A stretch of DNA of 64,000 bases from contig CAJTZW010000006.1 in assembly GCA_910584305.1 (NCBI GenBank), forward strand, positions 1 through 64,000, written 5' to 3'. A model generated the notes under the pieces. The model did not search any database, had not been told where the DNA came from, and saw only the letters and a program-made list of their open reading frames with translations. The position numbers and the translations under genes were made by a program. How positions within the stretch are numbered: the stretch's first letter is position 1; each line of letters starts with the position of its first letter. Positions 1 to 9,032 of this stretch are shown here, one piece after another. Source of the DNA: an uncultured Bacilli bacterium. GTDB taxonomy: Bacteria; Bacillota_I; Bacilli_A; RF39; UBA660.

Positions 1-315
1 TTGAAATTGTGGTTCTTTCCATTCTTCCATTCTTAAGATTGTCTTTACATCCTCTGCATTACTGTTCCATATAGTTGAAGTTAATAACCCTTGAAATTGT
101 GGTTCTTTCCATTCTTCCATTCTTAAGATTGTCTTTACATCCTCTACATTACTTTTCCATATATTTGAAGTTAATAACCCTTGGAATTGTGGCTCTTTCC
201 ATTCTTCCATTCTTAAGATTGTCGTTATAAATTCAATATCTCTTTCATATACAAATTCTGATTTTAAGTATAGTTTATCTTTTAGCAATTCATCAATTTG
301 TTGCTTTTTATTCAT
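1..315 (-). CDS. 30-residue tandem-repeat protein, partial (runs off left edge)
   Basis: An uninterrupted minus-strand frame starts at ATG 315 behind AGAGGTG and is still open at base 1, so only the N-terminal 105 residues are present. After about 30 unique residues it becomes a tandem 30-residue (90 bp) repeat with core ILRMEEWKEPQFQGLLTS. Two complete units (1-90 and 91-180) differ at 3 of 90 bases, and a third, more diverged unit is partial (181-222). Such near-identical units imply recent expansion. The function is unknown. The helical repeat layout suggests a binding scaffold (inference). Confidence 0.75.
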   Translation of the reverse strand, partial: MNKKQQIDELLKDKLYLKSEFVYERDIEFITTILRMEEWKEPQFQGLLTSNIWKSNVEDVKTILRMEEWKEPQFQGLLTSTIWNSNAEDVKTILRMEEWKEPQFQ

Positions 316-330
316 AAAAACACCTCTTTA

Positions 331-343
331 TGTTTTTATTATA
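331..343 (-). promoter_or_regulatory. -10 box and leader of the edge repeat-protein gene
   Basis: A perfect minus-strand TATAAT lies at 338-343, 22 bases before the start codon at 315. The -35 is weak. The bases just after the -10 (AAAAACA, 337-331) are complementary to TGTTTTT next to the start codon, so an upstream read-through transcript could fold a hairpin around the ribosome binding site. Confidence 0.45.
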
Positions 344-412
344 TCAAAAATACATTTTGAAATCATCTTTTTTGATCCTCTTAATTATCATTTACTTTAT
401 TTTCTATCAAAA

Positions 413-435
413 AGAACTACTATTTTAGTAGCTCT
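413..435 (-). terminator. Rho-independent terminator at the end of the 420-1094 gene
   Basis: On the minus strand AGAGCTACT pairs with AGTAGTTCT across an AAAAT-type loop and is followed by TTTTTG. The hairpin overlaps the stop codon at 420. Confidence 0.6.
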
Positions 436-1094
436 TTATAAATATCATATGCTAAAACCTTTTGCTTTGGTCTGTCTTCAGTTCTTGTGGCATTTAGTAG
501 CCTATCATATTCATAAACATATTTTGGAAAACAGACATCATACTCACTAATCTCTTCTACAAACTTAAGAATTATTTTCTTTGCATTAAATTCCATGCCA
601 CAAATATTTTTTAACATCCATTCACTTTTATCCATTTTTCTAGGTCTATATTTCATACCATTGGCTTCCATAAAATATTTTATATTTAATTCTTTGACAA
701 TCTTTTCTATTAGGCTATCAAGACTACTACTTAATAGTGCATAGGGAAAATCAATTTGTTTCCTTTCTTTATCAGGCGTACAGATGTAATAATTGTCATT
801 ATCATCTATACATAGAAAAATATTTCTACCAATATAGGCTCCTCTAGAAACATTATCAAACACTAGCTTTCCATTTATTGTTACATAATTATGATAATAC
901 TTCGATTCTGCATCATTTTTACAATCGTTTAATTCAATTTGCATATACCCATCTACAAATGGCGCTTGGTCAAATGCATCAGTTTCTTTTACATATCCAA
1001 AATAATTGTTCAAACTGATTTCGGAAAACATACCATTCTGGTATCCCAATTTAATATTCTGTAGTAATACCCTCATTTGTAAGTCTTTGTCCAT
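420..1094 (-). CDS. hypothetical protein, 224 aa
   Basis: The ATG at 1094 follows GGGGAGATGAAG. It is a soluble, acidic, mixed alpha/beta protein with no signal peptide or membrane segment. I see no recognisable catalytic motif and cannot assign a family. It lies 61 bp downstream of the guanylate kinase gene on the same strand and ends in its own terminator, so it is probably the last gene of the deacetylase-gmk transcription unit. Confidence 0.65.
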   Translation of the reverse strand: MDKDLQMRVLLQNIKLGYQNGMFSEISLNNYFGYVKETDAFDQAPFVDGYMQIELNDCKNDAESKYYHNYVTINGKLVFDNVSRGAYIGRNIFLCIDDNDNYYICTPDKERKQIDFPYALLSSSLDSLIEKIVKELNIKYFMEANGMKYRPRKMDKSEWMLKNICGMEFNAKKIILKFVEEISEYDVCFPKYVYEYDRLLNATRTEDRPKQKVLAYDIYKELLK

Positions 1095-1155
1095 AACTTC
1101 ATCTCCCCTGTTTCTATATAATATACTATTTTATTTAAATAATCAAGAAAGTACT

Positions 1156-1833
1156 TTATAGTTCATGGACAGAATTATCAAATTCTTTATCCATTAACAA
1201 TTCATGCATCTCTTCTTCACTAGAATTTACAAATACTTCCTCAATACGATCTACTCTACATTTCTCAGAAGTTATGATTGATTCTATCTTATGTACTGCT
1301 TCATCTACTTCATCATTTACGATAACATAATTATATTTGCTGAGTTCATTAATTTCTTGGTAGGCAGTCTTAAATCGCTTCAATATTTTTTCTTTATCCT
1401 CTGTTCCTCTACTAGTAAGTCTTCTTTTTAACTCATCCATAGTTGGTGGCAAAATAAAGATAAATAGGGCATCTTTTACCATTTCTTTTATTTTCTTAGC
1501 GCCTTGTACTTCGATCTCTAAAAGTACATCAATTCCTTGATCCAATAATTCACTAATTTTGTCTTTTGGAGTTCCATAATAATTTCCGTTATACTGTGCG
1601 TACTCTAAAAGTTCATTATTCTCTATTTTTGCTTCAAATTCTTCTCTCGATAAAAAGTAATATGTTTTCCCTTCTATATCTCCTTTTCTAGGTTCTCTAG
1701 ATGTACAAGAAATAGATAACCAAATATTAGAATTATTTTCTATTAGTTTTTGACAAACTGTACCTTTCCCAGCCCCACTAGGACCTGAAACAACAATTAA
1801 TAATCCTCTTTCCTTGGCTTTAATGATATTCAT
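1156..1833 (-). CDS. gmk: guanylate kinase
   Basis: Catalyses ATP + GMP to ADP + GDP in purine nucleotide synthesis, in the cytosol. The N-terminal P-loop GPSGAGKGT is at about residues 17-25. The GMP-binding segment follows (SCTSREPRKGDIEGKTYYF, about 43-61), then the lid region rich in Arg (LKRRLTSRGTE). The length (225 aa) is slightly over the usual ~205 because of an acidic C-terminal tail. The start at 1833 sits behind a strong AAGGAGG. The gene begins 12 bp after the deacetylase gene, so the two are probably cotranscribed. Confidence 0.96.
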   Translation of the reverse strand: MNIIKAKERGLLIVVSGPSGAGKGTVCQKLIENNSNIWLSISCTSREPRKGDIEGKTYYFLSREEFEAKIENNELLEYAQYNGNYYGTPKDKISELLDQGIDVLLEIEVQGAKKIKEMVKDALFIFILPPTMDELKRRLTSRGTEDKEKILKRFKTAYQEINELSKYNYVIVNDEVDEAVHKIESIITSEKCRVDRIEEVFVNSSEEEMHELLMDKEFDNSVHEL

Positions 1834-1845
1834 ATATATCCCTCC

Positions 1846-3264
1846 TTAATTGTTTACTGCATGTCTTGATGGAGGTGTATTGTCTGTAATTGCTTTAAAT
1901 ACATATCCATTTTGTTTTCCATATTGAATAATATCACGTAATGCTTCTAATGTTTTATAATTATTTTCAAAGTCATGCATTAAAATAACATTATTTTGAT
2001 AATATAGATTATTTACTACATTTTGATATACTGCTTCCTTATTTCTAGCTCCACCTGCATCATCGCTATCTACATTCCAATCAAAATAGTTATATCCTTT
2101 ATTCACTACTTCTTTGGATAATGTTGTCATAATTCCAGATTGATATTTTCTACTTACGGTATTCGAAGCCCCACCCGGAAAGCGAATCACTGTACTTTTC
2201 TTGCCTGTAATTGATTTTACTTTATTTTGAATTGCGGTTAAGTCCTCAAAGTAATTGTCTACAGAACTATATATATAGCTATAGTCATGTGTATAGCTAT
2301 GGAGTGCTACTGTGTGTCCATCATCACTTTCCTGTTTAATAAGATAATTTAATGAGTCATCATGATTAATGACAAAGAAAGTAGCTTTTACATTTTCTTC
2401 TTTTAATATCTGTAGGATATATGGTGTTATGCTAGCGCTTGGGCCATCATCGAATGTTAGGTATATTACCTTGCCATCGCCACTTCCTATTGGTGTATCT
2501 TTTTTTATTACTTTAACTTTTCTTGTTATTGTACTCATATTTTTGTTTTTATCACTAACACTATAGGTAAGGGTGTATTCTCCTACTGTATTTGTATCCA
2601 CAGAACCAGAAATAGTAACATTGTCTGTTATATCTCCCTCACAATTATCAGTCGCAGTATACCCAGGTTCTTCATATGTGGTTCCTAAATAGACATTGAT
2701 AATGTTATTCCCATTGATTGTAAGAGTGGGAGCTTCTTTATCTTCATATATAATTTTTCTTGTCATTGATGCTTCATTATTAGAATTATCTTTCACAGTA
2801 TATTTAATCTCATTCTTATTAACTTCAAGTTTTACTTTTTCAGTAATATCCCCATCGTAATTATCTTCTGCTTTATATCCCTCTTCTACATAGCTTTTAG
2901 AAGGACAGACAGATACACTAGACTCTCCTTTTAATGAAATTATTGGTTTTTTACGATCTATCACATTAACATATCTTGTCTTTTTTGTATGATACGCTCC
3001 ATATGATAGATCATATCTCACTTCATACGTTCCTAATTTTTGATTATCTATATTGGAAGTGACAATCACTTTGCTTGTTAAATCCTTTAGTAAAAATGAT
3101 GCGGAATACCCAGGCTCTTTATAATTTGTATATACATCTAATTCTAGTTTTTCTTTCCCTTTTAAATAAACGCTTGGATTTAACCAAATCAAAAAAATAG
3201 AAAGTAAACCTATAATTAAAATAAAGTATCTCCATAATAATGATTTATTTTTCTCAAACATCAT
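1846..3264 (-). CDS. membrane-anchored polysaccharide deacetylase with Ig-like domains
   Basis: One N-terminal transmembrane segment (about residues 11-29) is followed by three bacterial Ig-like/DUF5011-type domains (about 35-255; repeated pattern EEPGYTATDNCEGDIT) and a C-terminal NodB/CE4 deacetylase domain. The deacetylase motifs are all present: TFDDGPS, HSYTHD, RFPGG, DWNVDSDDA and LMHD. It probably de-N-acetylates cell-wall polymer (PgdA-like), giving lysozyme resistance (inference). ATG 3264 and ATG 3261 are adjacent. The second has better spacing to GGAG. The muramidase at 11114 shares the same Ig-like domain type. Confidence 0.88.
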   Translation of the reverse strand: MMFEKNKSLLWRYFILIIGLLSIFLIWLNPSVYLKGKEKLELDVYTNYKEPGYSASFLLKDLTSKVIVTSNIDNQKLGTYEVRYDLSYGAYHTKKTRYVNVIDRKKPIISLKGESSVSVCPSKSYVEEGYKAEDNYDGDITEKVKLEVNKNEIKYTVKDNSNNEASMTRKIIYEDKEAPTLTINGNNIINVYLGTTYEEPGYTATDNCEGDITDNVTISGSVDTNTVGEYTLTYSVSDKNKNMSTITRKVKVIKKDTPIGSGDGKVIYLTFDDGPSASITPYILQILKEENVKATFFVINHDDSLNYLIKQESDDGHTVALHSYTHDYSYIYSSVDNYFEDLTAIQNKVKSITGKKSTVIRFPGGASNTVSRKYQSGIMTTLSKEVVNKGYNYFDWNVDSDDAGGARNKEAVYQNVVNNLYYQNNVILMHDFENNYKTLEALRDIIQYGKQNGYVFKAITDNTPPSRHAVNN

Positions 3265-3355
3265 ACCACTCCAACATACATATTTATTATATAGTATACC
3301 ACGTATCTGTTAAAACATAAATATTCTATTCATTTACGTTAAAAATTTAAAAAAG

Positions 3356-3386
3356 TATTGGTTTAATTCCTTTTCTGAAACCAATA
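3356..3386 (-). terminator. terminator overlapping the end of the 3363-4217 gene
   Basis: On the minus strand TATTGGTTT pairs with AAACCAATA and is followed by CTTTTTTAAATTTTT. The upstream arm is inside the coding sequence. Confidence 0.65.
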
Positions 3387-4217
3387 TTTCTGAAGATATT
3401 TTTGATAAGAACTATAATCTATATCTTTACTATCATTCGTAGAACTATACGCTTCTATATCTGTTATCAATTTTGATACATTTTCATCATATATCTCTTG
3501 TATTTCTTGCTCTTTTATTTCTTGCATTTGCATTAATATATTATAAATTATATGTTGCTCTTCCTCCCAATTTTTTGCCTCTAATAGTAATTCAGCACCT
3601 TTTAAAACTAGTTTAATATTTTCTTTATTTACACTACATAATAATTTACAAATTGATCGAGATTTACAATCATCTTGTGCTTGTAATATTAATTTGCTTC
3701 CTTTGATAGCAATTCCCGTTTCAATTGTATTTGGATTACATAATACACGGTAAATACATTCCGCTTGAATTTCGTTTTGCGTTTGCAATAAAAGTTTTGC
3801 TCCCTCTAAAGCCATTCCAGTTTCAATGATATTTTGATTACACAATACAGCACCTATATTATCTACTTGAAATCTTGATTTATTTTCTTTAATTAACTTA
3901 GCTCCTTCTATGGCAATTCCATTTTGAATTGCACAATCATTACATAGTACACCTTGAACCCATTCTACATTCCATGGGTTGATTCCATCTATCACTATGT
4001 CCGCACATTTAAGTATATAGTTCAAACCATAACAATAACTATGACGAAGTACATGAAATAAAACTTTAAATTGACTTTTATCTTTAAATTTTAACATTTT
4101 CTCAACCAACTCTTGTGGCAAATTTAATAAGGTTTCTATCGATATAGTCTCACTTCCTATACCGATAGATAGCTTCTGTAACTCTTTTAGTAATTGTAAA
4201 CAACTTTTATTTTTCAT
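3363..4217 (-). CDS. 34-residue repeat protein, 284 aa
   Basis: The ATG at 4217 follows AAGGAG. Residues ~95-235 contain four tandem repeats of about 34 residues; the shared pattern is I..VLCN.N.IETGIAIEGAKL (aligned units starting near NVEW, VDNI, AECI and SRSI). The N-terminal ~90 residues are also helical and Leu-rich. There is no signal peptide and no catalytic motif. It is a single-gene unit with a perfect sigma-A promoter and its own terminator. It resembles in design the repeat genes at 1-315 and 9768-11057. Function unknown; a helical-repeat binding scaffold is an inference. Confidence 0.75.
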   Translation of the reverse strand: MKNKSCLQLLKELQKLSIGIGSETISIETLLNLPQELVEKMLKFKDKSQFKVLFHVLRHSYCYGLNYILKCADIVIDGINPWNVEWVQGVLCNDCAIQNGIAIEGAKLIKENKSRFQVDNIGAVLCNQNIIETGMALEGAKLLLQTQNEIQAECIYRVLCNPNTIETGIAIKGSKLILQAQDDCKSRSICKLLCSVNKENIKLVLKGAELLLEAKNWEEEQHIIYNILMQMQEIKEQEIQEIYDENVSKLITDIEAYSSTNDSKDIDYSSYQKYLQKYWFQKRN

Positions 4218-4240
4218 ATTATATCTCCTTTTGAGGTCTT

Positions 4241-4269
4241 ATTATAACAACAGCACTATGTATTGTCAA
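4241..4269 (-). promoter_or_regulatory. consensus sigma-A promoter of the 3363-4217 gene
   Basis: On the minus strand TTGACA (4264-4269) and TATAAT (4241-4246) are separated by exactly 17 bases. Both hexamers are perfect consensus. Confidence 0.85.
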
Positions 4270-4286
4270 ATTGATAAATAGAAAAA

Positions 4287-4304
4287 AGAACAGTTTCCTG
4301 TTCT
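4287..4304 (-). terminator. terminator of the MarR-ABC exporter operon
   Basis: Minus-strand stem AGAACAG / CTGTTCT with a 4-base loop followed by TTTTTTC. It overlaps the stop codon of the 4303-6666 gene. Confidence 0.8.
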
Positions 4305-6666
4305 ATAATTCAAATTGTGAATTATATAGTTCACTATAAAATCCTTTTTGCTTCATCAATTCATCATGGTTTCCTTGTTCGATGATATTTCCGTCTTTCA
4401 TAACTAAAATTAAATCTGCATTTTTAATTGTAGATAAGCGATGGGCTATAATAAAGGACGTTTTTCCTTCTGTTAATTTATCCATTGCTTTTTGTACAAG
4501 TTCTTCTGTTCTTGTATCTACATTGGATGTTGCTTCATCTAAAATTAAGAATGGAGCATCTTCTAGCATACCACGTGCTATGGTAAGAAGTTGTTTTTGA
4601 CCAGCGGAAATACTATCATTGTCTGATAATACGGAATGATATCCATTTGGGAGTGTTTTAATAAAGTGATCCAATCCCACAGTTTTACATACTTCTTTAA
4701 CTTTTTCATCACTAATCTGTTTTCTATTATATACAATATTTTCTTTAATTGTACCATCGAATACCCATGTGTCCTGAAGTACCATTGTAAATAGTTCATG
4801 AATATTTTCTCTTGTTAGGTCTTTGGTTGATATTCCATCAATTTTGATATCTCCAGAATTGATCTCATAAAATTTCATAAGTAAATTTACCATGGTTGTT
4901 TTTCCTGCACCTGTTGGGCCTACAATAGCTACTTTTTGACCAGGAAGGGCTGTTGCTGTAAAACTATGAATGGTTGGTGTATCGTTTCCATCATATTGAA
5001 ATACTACATTTTTAAATTCTATTTTTCCTTTAACTTTATCTTTCTCTAATCTCTTTTGAATATGTTCTTGTGTTTCCATTTCTACTTCATCTACAAATTC
5101 AAACACTCTTTCACTAGCAGCAGCAGTTGACTGAAGAGATGTCATGGCTTGCGCAATTTGAGAAAGTGGTGAGGTAAATAGTCTTACATAAGAGATAAAT
5201 GCCACAATAACACCAAAACTAATATGACCATTCATGGTAAGAAGGGCCCCTACTATACATACTGCAACATATCCGAAGTTTCCAATAAAATTCATCATTG
5301 GCATCATTAAACCTGATAGAAACTGACTTTTTCGGTTTGCATTATACATTTTGTAGTTGAGTTCGTCAAATGTTTTATCAGCCTCTTTTTTACCATTATA
5401 AGCTTTTACTACGTTTAAACCTGAATATACTTCTTCAATATGGCCATTTAAGTTACCTAATTCTGTTTGTCTTGCAACAAAGTATTTCTGTGATTTTCCA
5501 AGAACCATAAACATGAATATAAATCCTATTAAACTTGCTCCAATGGCAGTCAAAGCCATAATCCAATTGGTATAAAACATCATGATTAGTGTTCCTATAA
5601 ATAGTGTAATTGCACTTACCAAAGTTGCAAGAGATTGATTCATCGATTGTGCGATTGTATCAACATCATTGGTTACTCTAGATAGAACATCTCCTGTTGT
5701 ATGGCTATCAAAATATTTAAGCGGCAATTTATTTATTTTGTTTGAAATTCTACCCCTTAGCTTGCGTGCAAATCGATTGGATACATTTGTCATAGCAATG
5801 GATTCAATATACGTAAATAGTGCACTACAAATATAGAGAGATGCTAAAAATAAAGCAATGTTTTTAATCTTATCAATATCCATAAATGGTTCAACTACAC
5901 TACGAATGCTTGCAGGCATTTCATCTATTTTCTGATATAATTCTGTAGCTGTAGCCTCTTTATCCATTGCGCTCATACTACGCAAAAATTCCATTTGATC
6001 TGAAGAAGAAATTTGAACTCCATCAATGATAATCTCTTTTAATAATATTTTTTGAAAGCTTTCAGGGATTTCAAATGCTTCATTATCTTCCTTATTCATA
6101 TTATTCATTCGTTTTAAGAATTCTATTTTATCTTGAGAAGAAATCTGTATATCTTCATATGTAGATGTAGGAAGTATTACTGTAAGTATACTGTCTGGAA
6201 GAGTAGACAGTATAGAAAGAGACTCTTCCCCGCTACTACCTAATCTAGTGAGAGCATTTTGTAGAGTTTGTTTATCTGTGTCTGTTATATCACTTGATAT
6301 CATAATTTCTTGTACTGTATCTTGTGTTATATTTACATCTAATATTTGAGGCACTATAGTGCTTAATTTATCTTCGCTTATATTGGACGAAATCTCTTTT
6401 GATAGAGTTTCTAGGTTGGTAGTGTTTACAACCAGTCCTTTTGATATTTCATCTGTTAATTTAGATAATTTATTTGGAGCAAGAATAGATAAAATGGATC
6501 CAAGCGCTGCAAGTGATAATGCAAGAATGATTAAAACACGAAATGATTTCAGTTCTTTCATTAATCTTGTGATTGAACCTTTGAAATCTTTTGCTTTTTC
6601 CCCTACCATAGGACCTCCTCCTGGTCCATGTGGAGCTCTTTTTGGAGTATGATTATTACTTGCCAT
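4303..6666 (-). CDS. ABC exporter half-transporter with large extracytoplasmic insertion, 787 aa
   Basis: An ABC type-I exporter subunit with fused membrane and ATPase domains. The N-terminal membrane helix (about 44-64) is separated from the second (about 270-290) by a ~200-residue insertion, predicted outside. Inside it the motif QISSxDxxEFLxxM occurs twice. The ATPase domain has Walker A GPTGAGKTT, signature SAGQKQ, Walker B FLILDEATS with catalytic Glu, and the H-loop AHR, so this subunit carries the competent catalytic site. Usual length is ~580-620 aa; the insertion explains the excess. It overlaps the partner gene by 11 bp. The substrate (drug, peptide or lipid) cannot be read from the sequence. 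Confidence 0.92.
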   Translation of the reverse strand: MASNNHTPKRAPHGPGGGPMVGEKAKDFKGSITRLMKELKSFRVLIILALSLAALGSILSILAPNKLSKLTDEISKGLVVNTTNLETLSKEISSNISEDKLSTIVPQILDVNITQDTVQEIMISSDITDTDKQTLQNALTRLGSSGEESLSILSTLPDSILTVILPTSTYEDIQISSQDKIEFLKRMNNMNKEDNEAFEIPESFQKILLKEIIIDGVQISSSDQMEFLRSMSAMDKEATATELYQKIDEMPASIRSVVEPFMDIDKIKNIALFLASLYICSALFTYIESIAMTNVSNRFARKLRGRISNKINKLPLKYFDSHTTGDVLSRVTNDVDTIAQSMNQSLATLVSAITLFIGTLIMMFYTNWIMALTAIGASLIGFIFMFMVLGKSQKYFVARQTELGNLNGHIEEVYSGLNVVKAYNGKKEADKTFDELNYKMYNANRKSQFLSGLMMPMMNFIGNFGYVAVCIVGALLTMNGHISFGVIVAFISYVRLFTSPLSQIAQAMTSLQSTAAASERVFEFVDEVEMETQEHIQKRLEKDKVKGKIEFKNVVFQYDGNDTPTIHSFTATALPGQKVAIVGPTGAGKTTMVNLLMKFYEINSGDIKIDGISTKDLTRENIHELFTMVLQDTWVFDGTIKENIVYNRKQISDEKVKEVCKTVGLDHFIKTLPNGYHSVLSDNDSISAGQKQLLTIARGMLEDAPFLILDEATSNVDTRTEELVQKAMDKLTEGKTSFIIAHRLSTIKNADLILVMKDGNIIEQGNHDELMKQKGFYSELYNSQFEL

Positions 6667-8449
6667 TTTCTAGTTCCTCCTTTGAAAGCTGTGACAGTGC
6701 AATTTGCTTGTATACTTCACAATTTTTTAATAAATATTCATGTGTACCTATTCCTACACATTCACCATTATCTAGTACCAATATCTTATCAGCATTCATA
6801 ATGGTACCAATTCTTTGTGCTACAATTAAGGTCGTAGCATCTTTTGTATATTTTTTAAGCTCATGACGAAGTACAGAATCTGTTTTATAATCAAGAGCTG
6901 AAAATGAATCATCAAATATATATATTTCAGGATTTCTAGCAATCGCTCTTGCAATTGCTAGCCTTTGCTTTTGACCACCAGATACATTAGTACCTCCTTG
7001 TGCTATATGGGTATCATATGTATCATCCATTTTTAAAACAAACTCCTCTCCTTGGGCAACTCGAATGGCTTCTTTAATTTGGTCTAATGGTTTTTCTTTC
7101 CCAGAATCACCATATGCTACATTGGAGGCTACTGTTCCATTAAACATAACTGCTTTTTGGGGAACGTATCCTATTTTATTATGTAAAAATTCCTGCGCGT
7201 ATTCTTTAACATTTACTCCATCTATAAGTACTTCCCCTTCTGTTGCATCATAAAATCTAGGAATTAAATTGATAAGTGATGACTTTCCACTTCCAGTAGA
7301 TCCTATAAATGCAACCGTATCTCCCTTGTTTGCTTTAAATGATATATTTTTTAACAAATATTCTTCTGCATCTGGGTATTTAAATGAAACATTTTTAAAT
7401 TCAACAGTCCCTACTTCCTCCGTTTTATCTTCTGTTAAATCACCATCTTTAATACTAATATCTGTATCTAATACTTCGTTAATACGTTTTGCAGATACTT
7501 GAGCTCTTGGTAACATCATAAATATCATAGCAAGCATTAAGAATGACATAATAACTTGCATTGCATAAGAGGAGAATACAATCATATCCCCAAATAAGGA
7601 TAGTTTATCCACCATGAGTGCCTCTTTAATTAAATAGGCTCCTACAAAATAGATTGAAAGAGTTAAAAAATACATAACCAAATACATCACTGGTGACATT
7701 ACCGCAAATGCCTTTTGATTAAATAATTGTTGATTCGTTAATTTATTGTTAACTAGAGAAAATTTGTCTTCTTGATATTTTTCTGCATTGAATGCTCTTA
7801 CGACACGAATTCCTGTTAAATTTTCACGAGTTACACCATTTAATTTATCGGTTAATTTTTGAACAATTTTAAATCTAGGTAAAACAATTATCATTAAAAT
7901 TCCAATGACCGAAAGTAAGATTACAATCGCAACTGCTGTAATCGCACTCCATTGCCAACTTTTTCCTAGTATCTTTGTAATAGCCCAAATGGCTGTAATT
8001 GGAGCTTTAATAAGAAGTTGTAACCCCATACCAATTAACATTTCTACTTGGGTAATATCATTTGTAGTTCGCGTAATTAAACTACTAGTCGAGAAACTCT
8101 TTACTTCATGCATCGATAGGCTTTCTACTTTATCAAATAACTTCTTTCTTGTTTTCATAGAGAATATAGAAGAAATATTGGCAATGAAATATCCTACGAT
8201 GATTGCTGATACTAAACTACCAAAGGCACACAAAAGCATAAAAAGTCCATTCATTAAAATGTCACTCATTTCGCTTCCTTCTGTTTGCACAAGAACTGTA
8301 ATTTCTGACATATAGTCTGGCATTTTTAACTCTAGCCATACTTGCACAAAGATTAATATAAAACTAATGGTAACAAGCACCCATTCTTTTTTAGTAAAAT
8401 TCTTTAATAACTTTATCATATCATTTTCTCCTTTCTTCTTTGACAGCAA
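6656..8449 (-). CDS. ABC exporter half-transporter with degenerate ATPase site, 597 aa
   Basis: The second subunit of the heterodimer, of normal length. It has six membrane helices and then an ATPase domain with Walker A GSTGSGKSS and a canonical signature SGGQKQ. Walker B reads IYIFDDSFS, with Asp in place of the catalytic Glu, and the H-loop His is Gln (VAQRIGT). Such asymmetry is the hallmark of heterodimeric exporters of the TM287/288, BmrCD or LmrCD type: one degenerate and one active site, composed from both chains. The gene overlaps marR by 29 bp upstream and its partner by 11 bp downstream, so all three are translationally linked. Confidence 0.92.
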   Translation of the reverse strand: MLSKKKGENDMIKLLKNFTKKEWVLVTISFILIFVQVWLELKMPDYMSEITVLVQTEGSEMSDILMNGLFMLLCAFGSLVSAIIVGYFIANISSIFSMKTRKKLFDKVESLSMHEVKSFSTSSLITRTTNDITQVEMLIGMGLQLLIKAPITAIWAITKILGKSWQWSAITAVAIVILLSVIGILMIIVLPRFKIVQKLTDKLNGVTRENLTGIRVVRAFNAEKYQEDKFSLVNNKLTNQQLFNQKAFAVMSPVMYLVMYFLTLSIYFVGAYLIKEALMVDKLSLFGDMIVFSSYAMQVIMSFLMLAMIFMMLPRAQVSAKRINEVLDTDISIKDGDLTEDKTEEVGTVEFKNVSFKYPDAEEYLLKNISFKANKGDTVAFIGSTGSGKSSLINLIPRFYDATEGEVLIDGVNVKEYAQEFLHNKIGYVPQKAVMFNGTVASNVAYGDSGKEKPLDQIKEAIRVAQGEEFVLKMDDTYDTHIAQGGTNVSGGQKQRLAIARAIARNPEIYIFDDSFSALDYKTDSVLRHELKKYTKDATTLIVAQRIGTIMNADKILVLDNGECVGIGTHEYLLKNCEVYKQIALSQLSKEELENGK

Positions 8450-8897
8450 CTGACGTTTGATGCAAGGAACTATATTCTTTTATATTTTTCTTCATGGTAT
8501 TTAAAACACTAGAAAAAGCTTCTAAATCTTTTTTATCAATATTTTTTATGATTATCTTTTCAATTTGTTCCAATTTCCTTTGGTGTTCTAGAAACAATTT
8601 TTTTGTTCTTGGGTGTAAAATAATTTGCTTCACTCTGGCGTCATTTGTAGTTGCAACTCTTTCAATCAAATTATTTTTCTCCATAGTTTGTAAGACTCCC
8701 GATACGGTTGCCCTTCGTAAATTTAAAACAGCTTCTAAATCTTTTTGGTACACTTCTGTATTCACACTTAATATATACTCAATTATCTGCATCTGGGTTG
8801 GAGTTGGAGGTGTCTTAATCTCATGATCACATATAAAAGATCTTATAAGTAGTTTTTCTAGTGATCTAATTTCATATAATACATGATATTTCTCCAT
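8421..8897 (-). CDS. MarR-family transcriptional regulator
   Basis: 158 aa with a winged-helix domain (about residues 30-115). The recognition helix region reads LNLRRATVSGVLQTMEKNNL, followed by the wing with conserved DAR (TNDARVKQI). It is the first gene of the operon with the two ABC exporter genes, which suggests it represses them and itself in response to a transported toxic compound (inference from context; LmrR and similar regulators work this way). Its promoter contains a palindrome between -35 and -10. Confidence 0.9.
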   Translation of the reverse strand: MEKYHVLYEIRSLEKLLIRSFICDHEIKTPPTPTQMQIIEYILSVNTEVYQKDLEAVLNLRRATVSGVLQTMEKNNLIERVATTNDARVKQIILHPRTKKLFLEHQRKLEQIEKIIIKNIDKKDLEAFSSVLNTMKKNIKEYSSLHQTSVAVKEERRK

Positions 8898-8932
8898 ACT
8901 TTTACCCCACTCTTGTCATTGCTATAGTTATC

Positions 8933-8961
8933 ATATTATTACATCATGTAGAAAATGTCAA
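8933..8961 (-). promoter_or_regulatory. promoter and candidate MarR operator
   Basis: On the minus strand TTGACA (8956-8961) and TAATAT (8933-8938) are 17 bases apart. The spacer holds the perfect odd palindrome TACATGATGTA (8940-8950), placed where a bound MarR dimer would block RNA polymerase. Confidence 0.65.
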
Positions 8962-9007
8962 TGGCCTTACAAATTTTTCATAATTTTACATATTCTTAAA
9001 ACACAAT

Positions 9008-9032
9008 AAAAGGATATTTCTGTTATCCTTTT
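9008..9032 (-). terminator. terminator after the 9032-9682 gene
   Basis: Minus-strand AAAAGGATA pairs with TATCCTTTT, then a T-rich stretch. It abuts the stop codon. Confidence 0.65.

Noticed and set aside
1..222. CRISPR-like array of 90-base repeats
   Set aside because: The repeats are contiguous, have no spacers, and keep a reading frame from a start codon with a ribosome binding site; they are protein repeats.
2369..2566. Plus-strand frame inside the polysaccharide deacetylase gene
   Set aside because: It is fully antisense to a well-supported gene with complete catalytic motifs, and no ribosome binding site is seen.
4578..4799. Frame overlapping the ATPase domain of the first ABC gene
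   Set aside because: Same strand, other frame, inside Walker/signature region; a shadow frame, not a frameshift, because the main frame is intact.
7905..8315. Long plus-strand frame antisense to the second ABC exporter gene
   Set aside because: It mirrors codon structure of the membrane helices on the other strand; no independent support.
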